A stretch of 56,319 nucleotides of DNA, from contig JAGLTB010000120.1 of assembly GCA_023270155.1 (NCBI GenBank), positions 1-56,319 on the forward strand, given 5' to 3'. Below, in pieces: positions 26,041 to 34,848 of the stretch. The stretch is from Candidatus Heimdallarchaeota archaeon. GTDB lineage: Archaea; Asgardarchaeota; Heimdallarchaeia; Heimdallarchaeales; Heimdallarchaeaceae. The notes beneath the pieces were generated by a model. The model was not told the origin of the DNA. It did no database searches and saw only the letters and a list, made by a program, of their open reading frames with translations. A program made the position numbers and the translations under genes. The stretch's first letter is position 1, and each line of letters begins with the position of its first letter.

Positions 26041-26058
26041 TTTTTTTAGATTTTTTTT
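26041..26058 (+). terminator. Oligo-T terminator
   Basis: Two runs of seven and eight T separated by AGA, 18 bases after the membrane-protein stop. A good archaeal terminator before the GAPDH promoter region. Confidence 0.5.
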
Positions 26059-26146
26059 GATTATGTATACGTATAGAGAATATAAATTATGTTCAAGAAA
26101 ATTTAAATTCTAGTCAAATCAATAAGAAATATCTTTGGTGATATCT

Positions 26147-27160
26147 ATGAAACTACGAGTCGGTATTAACGGTTTTGGACGTATTGGTCGAAGCGTCTTC
26201 AGAGCAGGTTTTGCACAAACAGATGTTGAATTTGTTGGAATAAATGATGTAGGTGATTCAAAAACCATGGCTCATTTACTCAAATATGATAGCATTCATG
26301 GTAAATTTTCTCATGAGATAGATGCATCTGAGAACCACTTGAAAGTTGATGGTAAGGAAATCCCAATATCTAAGGAAAGAGACCCTGCAGATATTCCTTG
26401 GGGTGAGTGGAATGCAGATATCGTGTTCGAATGCGTAGGAATTTTTAGAACTTATGAACTAGCATCAAAACATCTTGATGGAGGAGCAAAAAGAGTTATC
26501 CTTTCAGCTCCCGATAAAGGAAAAACTAAACCCATCCCAGCTTTTGTCTTTGGTGTCAATGAGGACAAATACGACCCAGAAAATCATAAGATTATCTCAA
26601 ATGCAAGCTGCACTACCAACTGTTATGCACCTGTGACAAAACTCATTGACGAAACATTTACTGTTAAATCTGGATATATGACAACAGTCCATGCCTATAC
26701 CACAGATCAGAGACTTCTTGATCTTCCTCATGGTGATTTAAGAAGAGCAAGAGCAGCAGCATTATCTATGATACCAACATCAACAGGAGCAGCTAAAGCA
26801 GTTGGGAAAGTCCTACCACATTTGGAAGGAAAGCTTCAAGCTATGTCAATAAGAGTACCTACACCTAATGTATCCCTTATAGATGCTGTTTACTCTGTAG
26901 AGAAAGATGTAACAAAAGAAGAAGTCAATCAAGTTTTTGTGAATGCTTCCCTAGGAAAACTGAAAGGCATACTTGCAGTTTCCAACGAAGAACTAGTATC
27001 TTCTGATTATAATGGAAATCCATATTCAGCTACTGTTGATTTACCTTTAACTATGGCATTTGACAATCAAATCAAGATAATAGCTTGGTACGATAACGAA
27101 ACAGGATACTCTTCAAGAATGATTGATTTAGCGAGATATATTGCAGATAAAGAAGATTAA
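26147..27160 (+). CDS. gap: Glyceraldehyde-3-phosphate dehydrogenase, bacterial type
   Basis: Phosphorylating GAPDH: glyceraldehyde-3-phosphate plus NAD(P)+ and phosphate to 1,3-bisphosphoglycerate. The N-terminus VGINGFGRIGRSVFRAG is the Rossmann loop, SNASCTTNCYAPV holds the catalytic Cys155, and WYDNETGYSSRM is the usual C-terminal motif. The length of 337 residues and these motifs belong to the bacterial/eukaryotic class I enzyme, not to the archaeal type II enzyme. The ATG at 26147 follows GGTGAT, so I prefer it over the upstream TTG at 26135. The gene stands alone with AT-rich TATA-like sequence upstream. Its presence in an apparently archaeal genome suggests acquisition from bacteria. 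Confidence 0.95.
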   Translation: MKLRVGINGFGRIGRSVFRAGFAQTDVEFVGINDVGDSKTMAHLLKYDSIHGKFSHEIDASENHLKVDGKEIPISKERDPADIPWGEWNADIVFECVGIFRTYELASKHLDGGAKRVILSAPDKGKTKPIPAFVFGVNEDKYDPENHKIISNASCTTNCYAPVTKLIDETFTVKSGYMTTVHAYTTDQRLLDLPHGDLRRARAAALSMIPTSTGAAKAVGKVLPHLEGKLQAMSIRVPTPNVSLIDAVYSVEKDVTKEEVNQVFVNASLGKLKGILAVSNEELVSSDYNGNPYSATVDLPLTMAFDNQIKIIAWYDNETGYSSRMIDLARYIADKED

Positions 27161-27161
27161 A

Positions 27162-27539
27162 TCATTCTTCCTCTATACTTTTTATCATTCCAATAAAAGC
27201 TTTGTAAAGGCATTCAGCGCAACTTTTCGCTTCTGGGTCCATGAAAAGAATTACTTCCCTCATATTTTCATATATTTTTCTTGGAATAGCTCTATCGCCT
27301 ATAATTATTCTTCGTTGTTTTGTTGGACATGTAATACAATCCTCTTGATCATTAGTAACAGCATTCAGGCAATAAGAAGGATTGTTAAATTGTTCCAGAT
27401 TAATTTGTTCCAAATCCATTGGATCAAAAAAACTAATGACAATAACCTCATCAAATTCATCATCCAGAATACAATAAGTTGCACCTTCAAGCTCCTTATG
27501 CATGGGGCATGGTTGTCTAATCCATAAGATTTGGGACAT
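27162..27539 (-). CDS. Small cysteine-rich protein, 125 aa
   Basis: Unknown protein with seven cysteines: CPMH near the N-terminus, two single cysteines, then CITC and CAEC pairs. The spacing suggests a bound metal (zinc or an iron-sulfur cluster), but I cannot name a family. I chose the ATG at 27539 because a TATA-like AATTTTTAACTT lies about 27 bases upstream, which predicts a leaderless message; a TTG at 27557 is the alternative. It converges on GAPDH with one base between the two stop codons. The opposite strand also has a long open frame at 27141-27527, but that one lacks a sensible start and composition. Confidence 0.6.
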   Translation of the reverse strand: MSQILWIRQPCPMHKELEGATYCILDDEFDEVIVISFFDPMDLEQINLEQFNNPSYCLNAVTNDQEDCITCPTKQRRIIIGDRAIPRKIYENMREVILFMDPEAKSCAECLYKAFIGMIKSIEEE

Positions 27540-27630
27540 TATATTTACGTATAGCAATCAAGTTAAAAATTTTCAGATACTCTTAATCAAAAAAAGCGTT
27601 TATTTAAAAAGAATAAAAAAGAGAGCTGAT

Positions 27631-30600
27631 TTAAGCTCTTATTGGTGCTCTGCTTCTATAATCATAGTAGATCTTGGTGATTTCACTGACCATTCTTTCA
27701 TTGAAAGTGGTTACCATCACTGGATCTCCACTTGGAGCTTTGTGTCCTAGGAAACCTTCTTCAATTCCATCTCTAGTCCCCATCATTACTGTTAGCTGAG
27801 GATCATCTTTCACAGTAACATTTCCCATTCCAAGCATTTTTGTAAGTAAAGCTTTGTCTTTTTCGTTGTGTTGAGATGTATTTGTTACAATCTCAAGTTT
27901 CCTACCGAAAGTATCCATGAACTCAGAATCTATCCATCGTACCGTTGGAGAGATTATAGTAGCTGAAGATTTTGTATGTCGTAGTAATGACATCATTGTT
28001 GCTCTTACTTGCTCGTTTCCTGTAACTAACCACATATCTTCAACAGGATTTGGTTCAATTCCCTTTCCTAATGATAGAACATCCCTCAATATTTTCATTG
28101 AATCTCCTGTTGCTTCTAGAACAACATCAATTTTACCAGGAATGGTGTTCAATAAACCAGAAATAGTTGTATCAACCGATTCTACTTCTTGCAGAGAGCT
28201 TTTGATTAAATCTTCCTTGAAACTCATCAATTTAGAATTATATTCAGTCTTCTGCGAATCAGCTATTTGTGAATCTTGCACTATCTTATCCAATTTCTCA
28301 ATAAATGAGCTAAGTAAAGATTCGAAGAGGTCCGAAACAGTTTTTTCCAGATTAGTGAGATCGGATTTTATTGTTTCATTTCCTGAAGTAATAGTGTCAG
28401 TAAGAGTATCTCTAGTACCTTGAACATTCGTTACTAATGCTGATGAATTTGAATCAGAATTTGTTACAAAACTACTTATCTGATGTTGAACATTCAGATC
28501 ATAATCCTTGCTATCTTTATCAAACTCTTCTTTAACAGAAGTAATATTACTCTCAAAATCAGTTGCCATCTTATCGTATGACTTTTCTAAATCCTTCTTA
28601 ACTCCTTCATACATTGTATCAATTTCTGCTTGTGCCAAAGCTTGAAATTCATTAGCTGAAGCAGCTAATTTACTTGAGAATGAGTCTGTATCCTTCTTCA
28701 ATAGTTTTGGATATTCTGTAGTTAGTTTCTGCATTTCCTCTTTAGTAAGTGCAACAGCTGCATCTAATTCTGAGGATTTTTCAGGGGAAACATTCAATTC
28801 AGCAAGTAATTCTTCAGTCCCCTCTAAGAACTGTTGAATTTCCTGATCAATTAAATCGTTTATTTCGCTTTCAACTTTTTCAGTTTGTGTAGTGTAATTA
28901 GCAGCAGCTTCATCCAATGTAACAGAAACATCTGTATCTAAAGCGTTCTTAGCTGTTTCAAACTCTGATTGCATTGTTTTCATGTTTGTATCCATAGATG
29001 AATTGACTTTAGTAACCAATTTTGTATGATCATCAATATTAGTCTTGAGTGTCTCTTGAAGGGTTTTCAGAACTTCTTCATTGTTTCCTTTCATCAAGGT
29101 GAAGATTTCTTTTTTAGTTGTTTGTAATGCATTGAGTCCTTCTTCTAAATGAAGCTGCATTGTCGTTTTATCACCTTCTTCTGCAGTTACTGATGATTTT
29201 ACAATATCGTCTAGGGAGTCCTTAATTTTCTTTATTACTCCGCTAAATGCTTTAGATTCAGCACCGACCACTTCCTTCAATCCACTTGTGCTGGTATCTT
29301 GTAGTTCAGTAAATTGTTCCTCGTAAGTTGTGTATGTTTCTTTTATTGTTTTCTTCATCTCATCTAATGATTTTGATAACTGATTGCTTATCTCAGATCT
29401 AGATTTCTCAAGAGACTGACTAGACGATTGAATTGTATTGTTTGTAAATTGCGAAAGCTCATCTAGCCTTGTATTAACTCTTTGAAAAACACCGGTAGAT
29501 AAAGTTGTCATAGAATCTGAAAATGTTAGAATCATATCCTCAACTTTTGAACCAACACTGCCCTTGAGAAGTTCAATATCTCTATTCATACTTTCAATAA
29601 GTTGAGCCATTCTTGGCCCCTCTTCCTTACCAAAAACCCTCTGAAGCTGTTTTTGATCTAATCCTTGGAAGGAGCTGTTAATTTCGTCAATTTTCGCTAC
29701 AGCTGATTTAAATTGATCACTAATTTCATTCAATCTATCTAAACTCGTTTTGTAATATATTTGTACTAAATCAGGTACTTCATCTCGGATGTCTCTACCT
29801 CTTTTAGAAAAATCATCTGAAAATGCTTGAACATCATTATTGAATTGTGTTTCTTTTTCTTGAATTAGATCCTTAATTGCACTATCATTGTCCTTTACAT
29901 TTTTCACTATATTCGAAACAACGTTCTCTTTCAGCTCATTTAGGTGTGAAGTAAAACCTTGTTTGAACTCATCATGGGTTGAAGTAAAGGTTTCAATCCT
30001 TTCATCCAGAGATTTTTGATAATTCGCAGCAGTTTTCGATAGATCATCTAAATAAGAACTAGTTGATTCTTCAAAAGTTGTCATTATTTCATCAATAAAA
30101 GTAGTTACTTGATCACTCACTTTTTCAATTGAAGATGACAGATTATCTTTGAAAAGGTTGAAACCATCATCTATTCCTTTCTTGAGAAGCGATAAAAGAC
30201 CATCACTGTTCTTCTTGAAATCTTTGAGATAAGAAGATAAATCAGAGCTAAGCTTGTTCTTCATTTCTTCAGTTTTGCCTTCTGTTTGAGTGATTAACAC
30301 GCCTAATTTTTCTACGGAATTAGTTTTGGTTTTGTTTAGAAGATTCACAAACTGGTTTTCATTTTCTTTTAGAATATTTACAGCTGTTTCTTTTGATTTA
30401 TCTATTGATGATTTGATTCTATCAGTTGTTGCTTCTTCAAGTTTCTTAAGTTCTTCATTCAGTGAAGCGAGAATCAATTTTGTTTTTTCCTGATGTTCAT
30501 CCAATTTAGTTTCATAATTTGTAACTATTTTATTTAGTGTGTTTGTAAGTTTCTTAGTGGAATCTTGAGTGGATGTCTTTGAATCAGATTTGATTTTATT

Positions 30601-31401
30601 CACTACATCTCTAGTTACTTCATCAATAACCTTTTTCTTCCCTTCTGCAGTTTCAAGAAATGTCTGAAGCTGCAAAGACAAGCTCTCCTTTATCCCTTCC
30701 ATTTTTTCCAATATTGCATCAAGTTGGACATTTATTCTTTCATTGTGTTCCTGTTGGAGAGAACCAAATGTTTCTTCAATCTTAAGTTTGAAAGTTTCAT
30801 GATGTTCTCCAATCTTGTGTATTGTGGAATCAAAGGAATTCAAAACGTTCTCTTTAACTCTTTGAGCAGATTTAGCTATATTCTCACTGTTTGCAGAAGA
30901 TACGGTGGATGTTTCGGAATTTACTCTACCTACAATTTCTGTTAGTTCATTTTTTCCTGTGTCTACTAGTGATGACATAGTTTCAAGAAATTGTTTAGAT
31001 ATCCCACCTACCTCTTGAGAATGAGCGTCTACTTCTTGAGTGATATTCTCATGAAAACCAGCTAATTGGGTCCTAAAATTCTGCATTGTTTTATTCCAAT
31101 CAACTTTAACTTCATCACTCAGAGTTTTCAATTCGTTTTCTAAACGTAGAGAAACGTCTTCAGTTAATTTTATTTGAGGAGGTAATGGGATATAATAAGA
31201 AGTTCCTTCCGTATTTTTCGCTTTTACCTCTTTAACATATCCGCGATCTACTAATTTTTTCAATGCTGTTATCATTTTATCAGCAGAGATTTTAACGTAT
31301 GTCTGGATTTGTCCAACAGTACGAAAACCATACTGTACAATATTTGAATAAACTTGGATTTCATCTTTCGATAATCCTATTTTTTCTAATGTTCCTTGCA
31401 T
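27631..31401 (-). CDS. Giant TrmB-like winged-helix coiled-coil protein, 1256 aa
   Basis: Three parts are visible. Residues 1-75 are a TrmB-like winged helix (EKIGLSKDEIQVYSNIVQYG, then KMITALKKLVDRGYVKEV). Residues 80-1110 are almost unbroken coiled coil, rich in Glu, Lys, Ser, Thr and Asp, with short breaks. Residues 1120-1256 resemble the phospholipase D-like effector domain of TrmB regulators (MWLVTGNEQVRATMMSLLRH, then SATIISPTVRW), with no HKD catalytic motif. Ordinary TrmB proteins are 250-350 residues, so the coiled coil is a huge insertion between the DNA-binding and effector parts. No membrane segment is present. It is the last gene of an operon with another coiled-coil protein and an ATPase. 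It could be a DNA-bridging or chromatin protein, or an oversized regulator; I cannot tell which. Confidence 0.75.
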   Translation of the reverse strand: MQGTLEKIGLSKDEIQVYSNIVQYGFRTVGQIQTYVKISADKMITALKKLVDRGYVKEVKAKNTEGTSYYIPLPPQIKLTEDVSLRLENELKTLSDEVKVDWNKTMQNFRTQLAGFHENITQEVDAHSQEVGGISKQFLETMSSLVDTGKNELTEIVGRVNSETSTVSSANSENIAKSAQRVKENVLNSFDSTIHKIGEHHETFKLKIEETFGSLQQEHNERINVQLDAILEKMEGIKESLSLQLQTFLETAEGKKKVIDEVTRDVVNKIKSDSKTSTQDSTKKLTNTLNKIVTNYETKLDEHQEKTKLILASLNEELKKLEEATTDRIKSSIDKSKETAVNILKENENQFVNLLNKTKTNSVEKLGVLITQTEGKTEEMKNKLSSDLSSYLKDFKKNSDGLLSLLKKGIDDGFNLFKDNLSSSIEKVSDQVTTFIDEIMTTFEESTSSYLDDLSKTAANYQKSLDERIETFTSTHDEFKQGFTSHLNELKENVVSNIVKNVKDNDSAIKDLIQEKETQFNNDVQAFSDDFSKRGRDIRDEVPDLVQIYYKTSLDRLNEISDQFKSAVAKIDEINSSFQGLDQKQLQRVFGKEEGPRMAQLIESMNRDIELLKGSVGSKVEDMILTFSDSMTTLSTGVFQRVNTRLDELSQFTNNTIQSSSQSLEKSRSEISNQLSKSLDEMKKTIKETYTTYEEQFTELQDTSTSGLKEVVGAESKAFSGVIKKIKDSLDDIVKSSVTAEEGDKTTMQLHLEEGLNALQTTKKEIFTLMKGNNEEVLKTLQETLKTNIDDHTKLVTKVNSSMDTNMKTMQSEFETAKNALDTDVSVTLDEAAANYTTQTEKVESEINDLIDQEIQQFLEGTEELLAELNVSPEKSSELDAAVALTKEEMQKLTTEYPKLLKKDTDSFSSKLAASANEFQALAQAEIDTMYEGVKKDLEKSYDKMATDFESNITSVKEEFDKDSKDYDLNVQHQISSFVTNSDSNSSALVTNVQGTRDTLTDTITSGNETIKSDLTNLEKTVSDLFESLLSSFIEKLDKIVQDSQIADSQKTEYNSKLMSFKEDLIKSSLQEVESVDTTISGLLNTIPGKIDVVLEATGDSMKILRDVLSLGKGIEPNPVEDMWLVTGNEQVRATMMSLLRHTKSSATIISPTVRWIDSEFMDTFGRKLEIVTNTSQHNEKDKALLTKMLGMGNVTVKDDPQLTVMMGTRDGIEEGFLGHKAPSGDPVMVTTFNERMVSEITKIYYDYRSRAPIRA

Positions 31402-31410
31402 TTTAATCCC

Positions 31411-32865
31411 TTATCTATACAATTCATTCTTTATTGCTTCGATGTTCTTTTCTAATCTTTCTAAACGACTTATGAGATCTCTTTTCCTTTTCTCCGATTC
31501 TTCTGCTAGTTTAATATTTTGCTTTGCTTCAGTTTCTAAATCGGTGAGAGTGGTTTCTTGAGTCTCTATTATTTGACCTTTAGCTGCAGATTCAGATGAA
31601 GATAAATCAGCAACGGCATCCTTCTCTACAGATTCCAGTCTTGTAACTATTTGGCTACTGGTTCTGTCTACTGATTCAGTTAGGTCATTAACATCTTGCT
31701 CTATTGAAGATATTTTCCCTTCAATTGTACTATTTGCTCTACTTTCAATATCAGAAATTTTGCTCTCAAGATCAGTCTTCATTTCTGTAAATTTAGCATT
31801 AAGTTGGTCTTTTTCATTTGATAATAGTGTTTTAGCTTCTTGTTTCATAGTATCAGATTGTTCTGAGAAAGATGTCAGTATTTGCTCAATTTCTTTGTTG
31901 AATCCTTGTTCAAAACCTTGAAGTTCTGTACTATGGGCTTCTATTTGTTCTTTTGTAATTCCATCATATTTCTTAATCATATCTGCTTTTGAATTATTGA
32001 AATTTGACATTGCGACTTCATTAACATCTATCATACCTTTCTCGTATTCAGCTAGAACATCTTGTACCTTAGTGATTTCATCTACAAGGTACTTATCCAT
32101 CGTATCTGATACTCCTGAAAGTTCAGATTGAATTCTTTTTACTGCGTTACTTACTAATTGTTCTAATTCATTCTTGATTCTGTTGAAGCTCTCAAAGATG
32201 GATTCCATGTTCTCTGTTAATTTATCCCCATATTCAGAACGCAAGTGCTTAATTGATTCAAGCATAATGTTCTCTGTGATGTTAATATTATCATTAAGTT
32301 GAATTTTCATATCTTCGGTGTTCTTTTCGAAAGTTCCAATATTGCTGTCTTTTATTTCAGCAACATTCTCTTTAGCTCCTGTAACTACTTTTCTAAAAGT
32401 GTTAATCTGGTTATTTGCAAGTCTTTCCAAATCTTGTGTGTGCGAGCCTATTACTGTATTAATATTATCATTAAAGGAAGTTGTATAATTTCCAAACTTA
32501 GTCTTACTTTCGGATAATAGTGAGACAATCGATTCTCTTAGATTTCCAAGTTGACTATTGGTCTCAGAGAACTTAGAATTGATTGTTGCTTTTTGGGATT
32601 CTGTCCATTCCTGAACCAAATCTTTGTTATCAGAAGTATTTTTAATAGTTCGTTCTTCCAACTTGTTTTTGTTTTCATCTATAAGATTCTTGAGATTCTC
32701 GTTCAATGCTATAAATTTGTTCTGGATTAAGGTTGTTAAAACCTGATAATATCTTTGAAGATCCAACATTCCTTCCAAGGATTCTTTGAAATTTGTTACT
32801 TCATTTTCCAGATTTTCAATTTCTCTTCTTATTTTCTCTAAATCTTTTTCTACCCTTTCAGACAT
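31411..32865 (-). CDS. Coiled-coil protein, 484 aa
   Basis: A soluble, almost wholly helical protein with heptad repeats over its full length. Its composition and repeat style resemble the coiled-coil part of the 1256-residue protein encoded 9 bases downstream. There is no membrane segment, cysteine cluster or catalytic motif. The start is the ATG at 32865, preceded by TAGGTGA, which overlaps the stop codon of the ATPase gene; a GTG at 32874 is less likely. This translational coupling suggests the products form one complex. The last 40 residues are a strongly basic/acidic helix (SEKRKRDLISRLERLEKNIE). It may form a rod with its neighbour. Function unknown. Confidence 0.7.
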   Translation of the reverse strand: MSERVEKDLEKIRREIENLENEVTNFKESLEGMLDLQRYYQVLTTLIQNKFIALNENLKNLIDENKNKLEERTIKNTSDNKDLVQEWTESQKATINSKFSETNSQLGNLRESIVSLLSESKTKFGNYTTSFNDNINTVIGSHTQDLERLANNQINTFRKVVTGAKENVAEIKDSNIGTFEKNTEDMKIQLNDNINITENIMLESIKHLRSEYGDKLTENMESIFESFNRIKNELEQLVSNAVKRIQSELSGVSDTMDKYLVDEITKVQDVLAEYEKGMIDVNEVAMSNFNNSKADMIKKYDGITKEQIEAHSTELQGFEQGFNKEIEQILTSFSEQSDTMKQEAKTLLSNEKDQLNAKFTEMKTDLESKISDIESRANSTIEGKISSIEQDVNDLTESVDRTSSQIVTRLESVEKDAVADLSSSESAAKGQIIETQETTLTDLETEAKQNIKLAEESEKRKRDLISRLERLEKNIEAIKNELYR

Positions 32866-32874
32866 TTTTTTCAC

Positions 32875-34650
32875 CTAAAAATCTAATTCTTTTTCTATAC
32901 TCTCAATTTCAATTTCTTCAACCTTTTCTGGTTCTGGTTCAGGTTCTGGCTCAACCTGAGGTAATTCAATCTCTACAGCTTTTTCAAATTTCATTGATTT
33001 GAAATAATTGTGATGAATACTTTCCTCATTATAAAGTTCAATTGCTTTCTTACGAATTCTTTCGTAGTTTTCTTCGTCTCCTATCTTGTTATAGCAATCT
33101 AGGGTTGATTTTATGTAACTTCTTATCGCATACTCACTTTTCTCTAGTGGGAGGGACAAAGATAATTTCTCAAACTGATCTGCAGCTCTTGTATACGATC
33201 TTTTTGCTTTTAATTCCTCATTTACAGCGTCATAGTATTGAGCTGATTTAACGTATAATTTTGCCGCAAAGTAATAATTTTTCTCTTCGAATTCCCTTGC
33301 CATGTTCTCACAAAAACCACCTGCTTGTTCTAATTCTTTTATTAATTCAAATTGCTGTACATTGATCAAGGAAAAATCATATGCCCTTTGATACATCTTC
33401 TTCTTTATGCATATATTTGCTATTTGCTTCACCTTGGATGCTACTGCAAAATCAGCTAGAGGATCTCTAATTTTAGCAGATAGTTGATTGATTATCTCAA
33501 TGGTTCCAGTGGAAGGAGCAATATCTTTGTCAAGGTTTTCTAAAATATTATCCAGTTGAACCATCAGAGTTGTTAATGGTCCGAACAATCTTATTCTAAA
33601 TTTCATTGTTGTTAGAAGAGATTCTTGCAAGAATCTAGCATATGTATCCCCTAACCAAAGCATGCCTTTTTCCTCAAGTTTCTTCAATGTTGGAATTGAA
33701 ATATAAGCCGACAATTGTTCAATGAGATACAAATTCTCATTGTAAGAAGCCATTTCCAACAAAGCTGTTTCTTCTTCTTCGCTTAGTTCAAACAAATCTT
33801 TCAAATTGCGTTCTACAAAATTTTCAAGCCCTAAGCCTGAAGAGATAAAAGCAATCCCTAAATTTAAATCGAAAATTGATCTTTGACTTGTTGTTATTAA
33901 ATCCAAAACTCCTTTGTTTATTAACTGTGGAGCTTTTCTTCGCAAGTAGATTTCAGTTTCAGAAATAGATAATGCTTCTACCTTAAGAACCTCAGAATTA
34001 TCAGTAAGATATTTCTCATAATCGAAATCATATAGGAATCTTTCATCGAAAGTGCTTGCTACAATGATGTTATACTGTCGTTCTTTTAGTTCTTTAATTA
34101 TAGATGCAAAAATTGGATAGAATTCATATAAATCCATTAATTTGAAAAGATGCAAATTATCTATGAAGAAATAAAGAAAAGTACTAGTTTCTGTCAACTT
34201 TTGATTTATCTTATCCAAATTCTCGAAAAATAGATTAACATAGAATTCTGTAAAAGAGATACTAGCAGGTTTCTTTACATCTTCATCTAGTCCTGGTAAA
34301 TCATCACCTAATCTCTTTTTACCTACTTTTTCAAGTAAGGAACGCCATTCAGGTGCTAATTCATCTATCTTGTTTTTCCATTCCTTAAAGAAATCCAGAA
34401 GTCTTCTTTCTTGTGGTTTAAGCTCAAAACGATGTGCTACATCCATTCTTCCAGTAGTAGTAGTTTCAAGTTTCTGCAGAAGTGAACTTTTTCCAGTTCC
34501 TTCAGCTCCAACAATTAAGAACGATAATACTTCAGATTCTCCTCTTTTTTTCTTATTAACAAGTTCTACAAAATTATTTATTGTCTCTCTCAGACCATAG
34601 AAGTCATGTGGCTGGCATGGTTGGAAAAGACTATTAATCTCCATAGTCAT
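32875..34650 (-). CDS. AAA/STAND-like ATPase with helical-repeat tail
   Basis: First gene of the coiled-coil operon. The N-terminal third is a P-loop ATPase of the ORC/STAND type: FYGLRETINNFVEL, Walker A GAEGTGKSS (residues 48-56), a Walker B-like strand FLYFFIDNLHLF and a sensor strand IIVASTFDERF. Asp followed by Asn in place of the usual DE or DD is a mild deviation. Residues 250-340 look like a winged helix, and 400-560 are TPR/SNAP-like helical repeats (YYFAAKLYVKSAQYYDAV). The protein ends in an acidic EPEP tail. Of the possible starts (GTG 34662, ATG 34650, ATG 34644) I chose 34650, which has GAGG six bases upstream. It probably drives or regulates the two coiled-coil partners by ATP hydrolysis. 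Confidence 0.75.
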   Translation of the reverse strand: MTMEINSLFQPCQPHDFYGLRETINNFVELVNKKKRGESEVLSFLIVGAEGTGKSSLLQKLETTTTGRMDVAHRFELKPQERRLLDFFKEWKNKIDELAPEWRSLLEKVGKKRLGDDLPGLDEDVKKPASISFTEFYVNLFFENLDKINQKLTETSTFLYFFIDNLHLFKLMDLYEFYPIFASIIKELKERQYNIIVASTFDERFLYDFDYEKYLTDNSEVLKVEALSISETEIYLRRKAPQLINKGVLDLITTSQRSIFDLNLGIAFISSGLGLENFVERNLKDLFELSEEEETALLEMASYNENLYLIEQLSAYISIPTLKKLEEKGMLWLGDTYARFLQESLLTTMKFRIRLFGPLTTLMVQLDNILENLDKDIAPSTGTIEIINQLSAKIRDPLADFAVASKVKQIANICIKKKMYQRAYDFSLINVQQFELIKELEQAGGFCENMAREFEEKNYYFAAKLYVKSAQYYDAVNEELKAKRSYTRAADQFEKLSLSLPLEKSEYAIRSYIKSTLDCYNKIGDEENYERIRKKAIELYNEESIHHNYFKSMKFEKAVEIELPQVEPEPEPEPEKVEEIEIESIEKELDF

Positions 34651-34848
34651 CTGAATCCTCACGCAATTCTCAATTTGATAATATACGTTTTCTACTTATA
34701 AAATCTATGAATGAGTTATATTATGAAAAGATTTGCTTTGTTGTAAATTGCTTTTTATTTTTTCATGGATATATTCGAATTAGAAAGAAATAAAAATGCG
34801 TTTGCCAAACTATTCTTACTAACCTCAGAGGTGAAAAGATGACAATAG

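Noticed and set aside
27141-27527. Open plus-strand frame of 128 codons opposite the cysteine-rich gene
   Set aside because: It begins inside the GAPDH gene without a proper start, its product is rich in Phe, Ser and Ile as expected of an antisense frame, and the minus-strand frame has a start, a TATA-like box and ordered cysteine motifs.
27631-34650. Reading the ATPase and coiled-coil operon as an NSF/SNAP/SNARE-like fusion machine
   Set aside because: Neither coiled-coil protein has a membrane helix, and one carries a winged helix and a TrmB-type effector domain, which points to DNA rather than membranes.
27631-34650. Reading the operon as a MukBEF/SMC or Wadjet system
   Set aside because: The coiled-coil proteins have no Walker A, ABC signature or hinge, and no kleisin-like or nuclease gene is seen.
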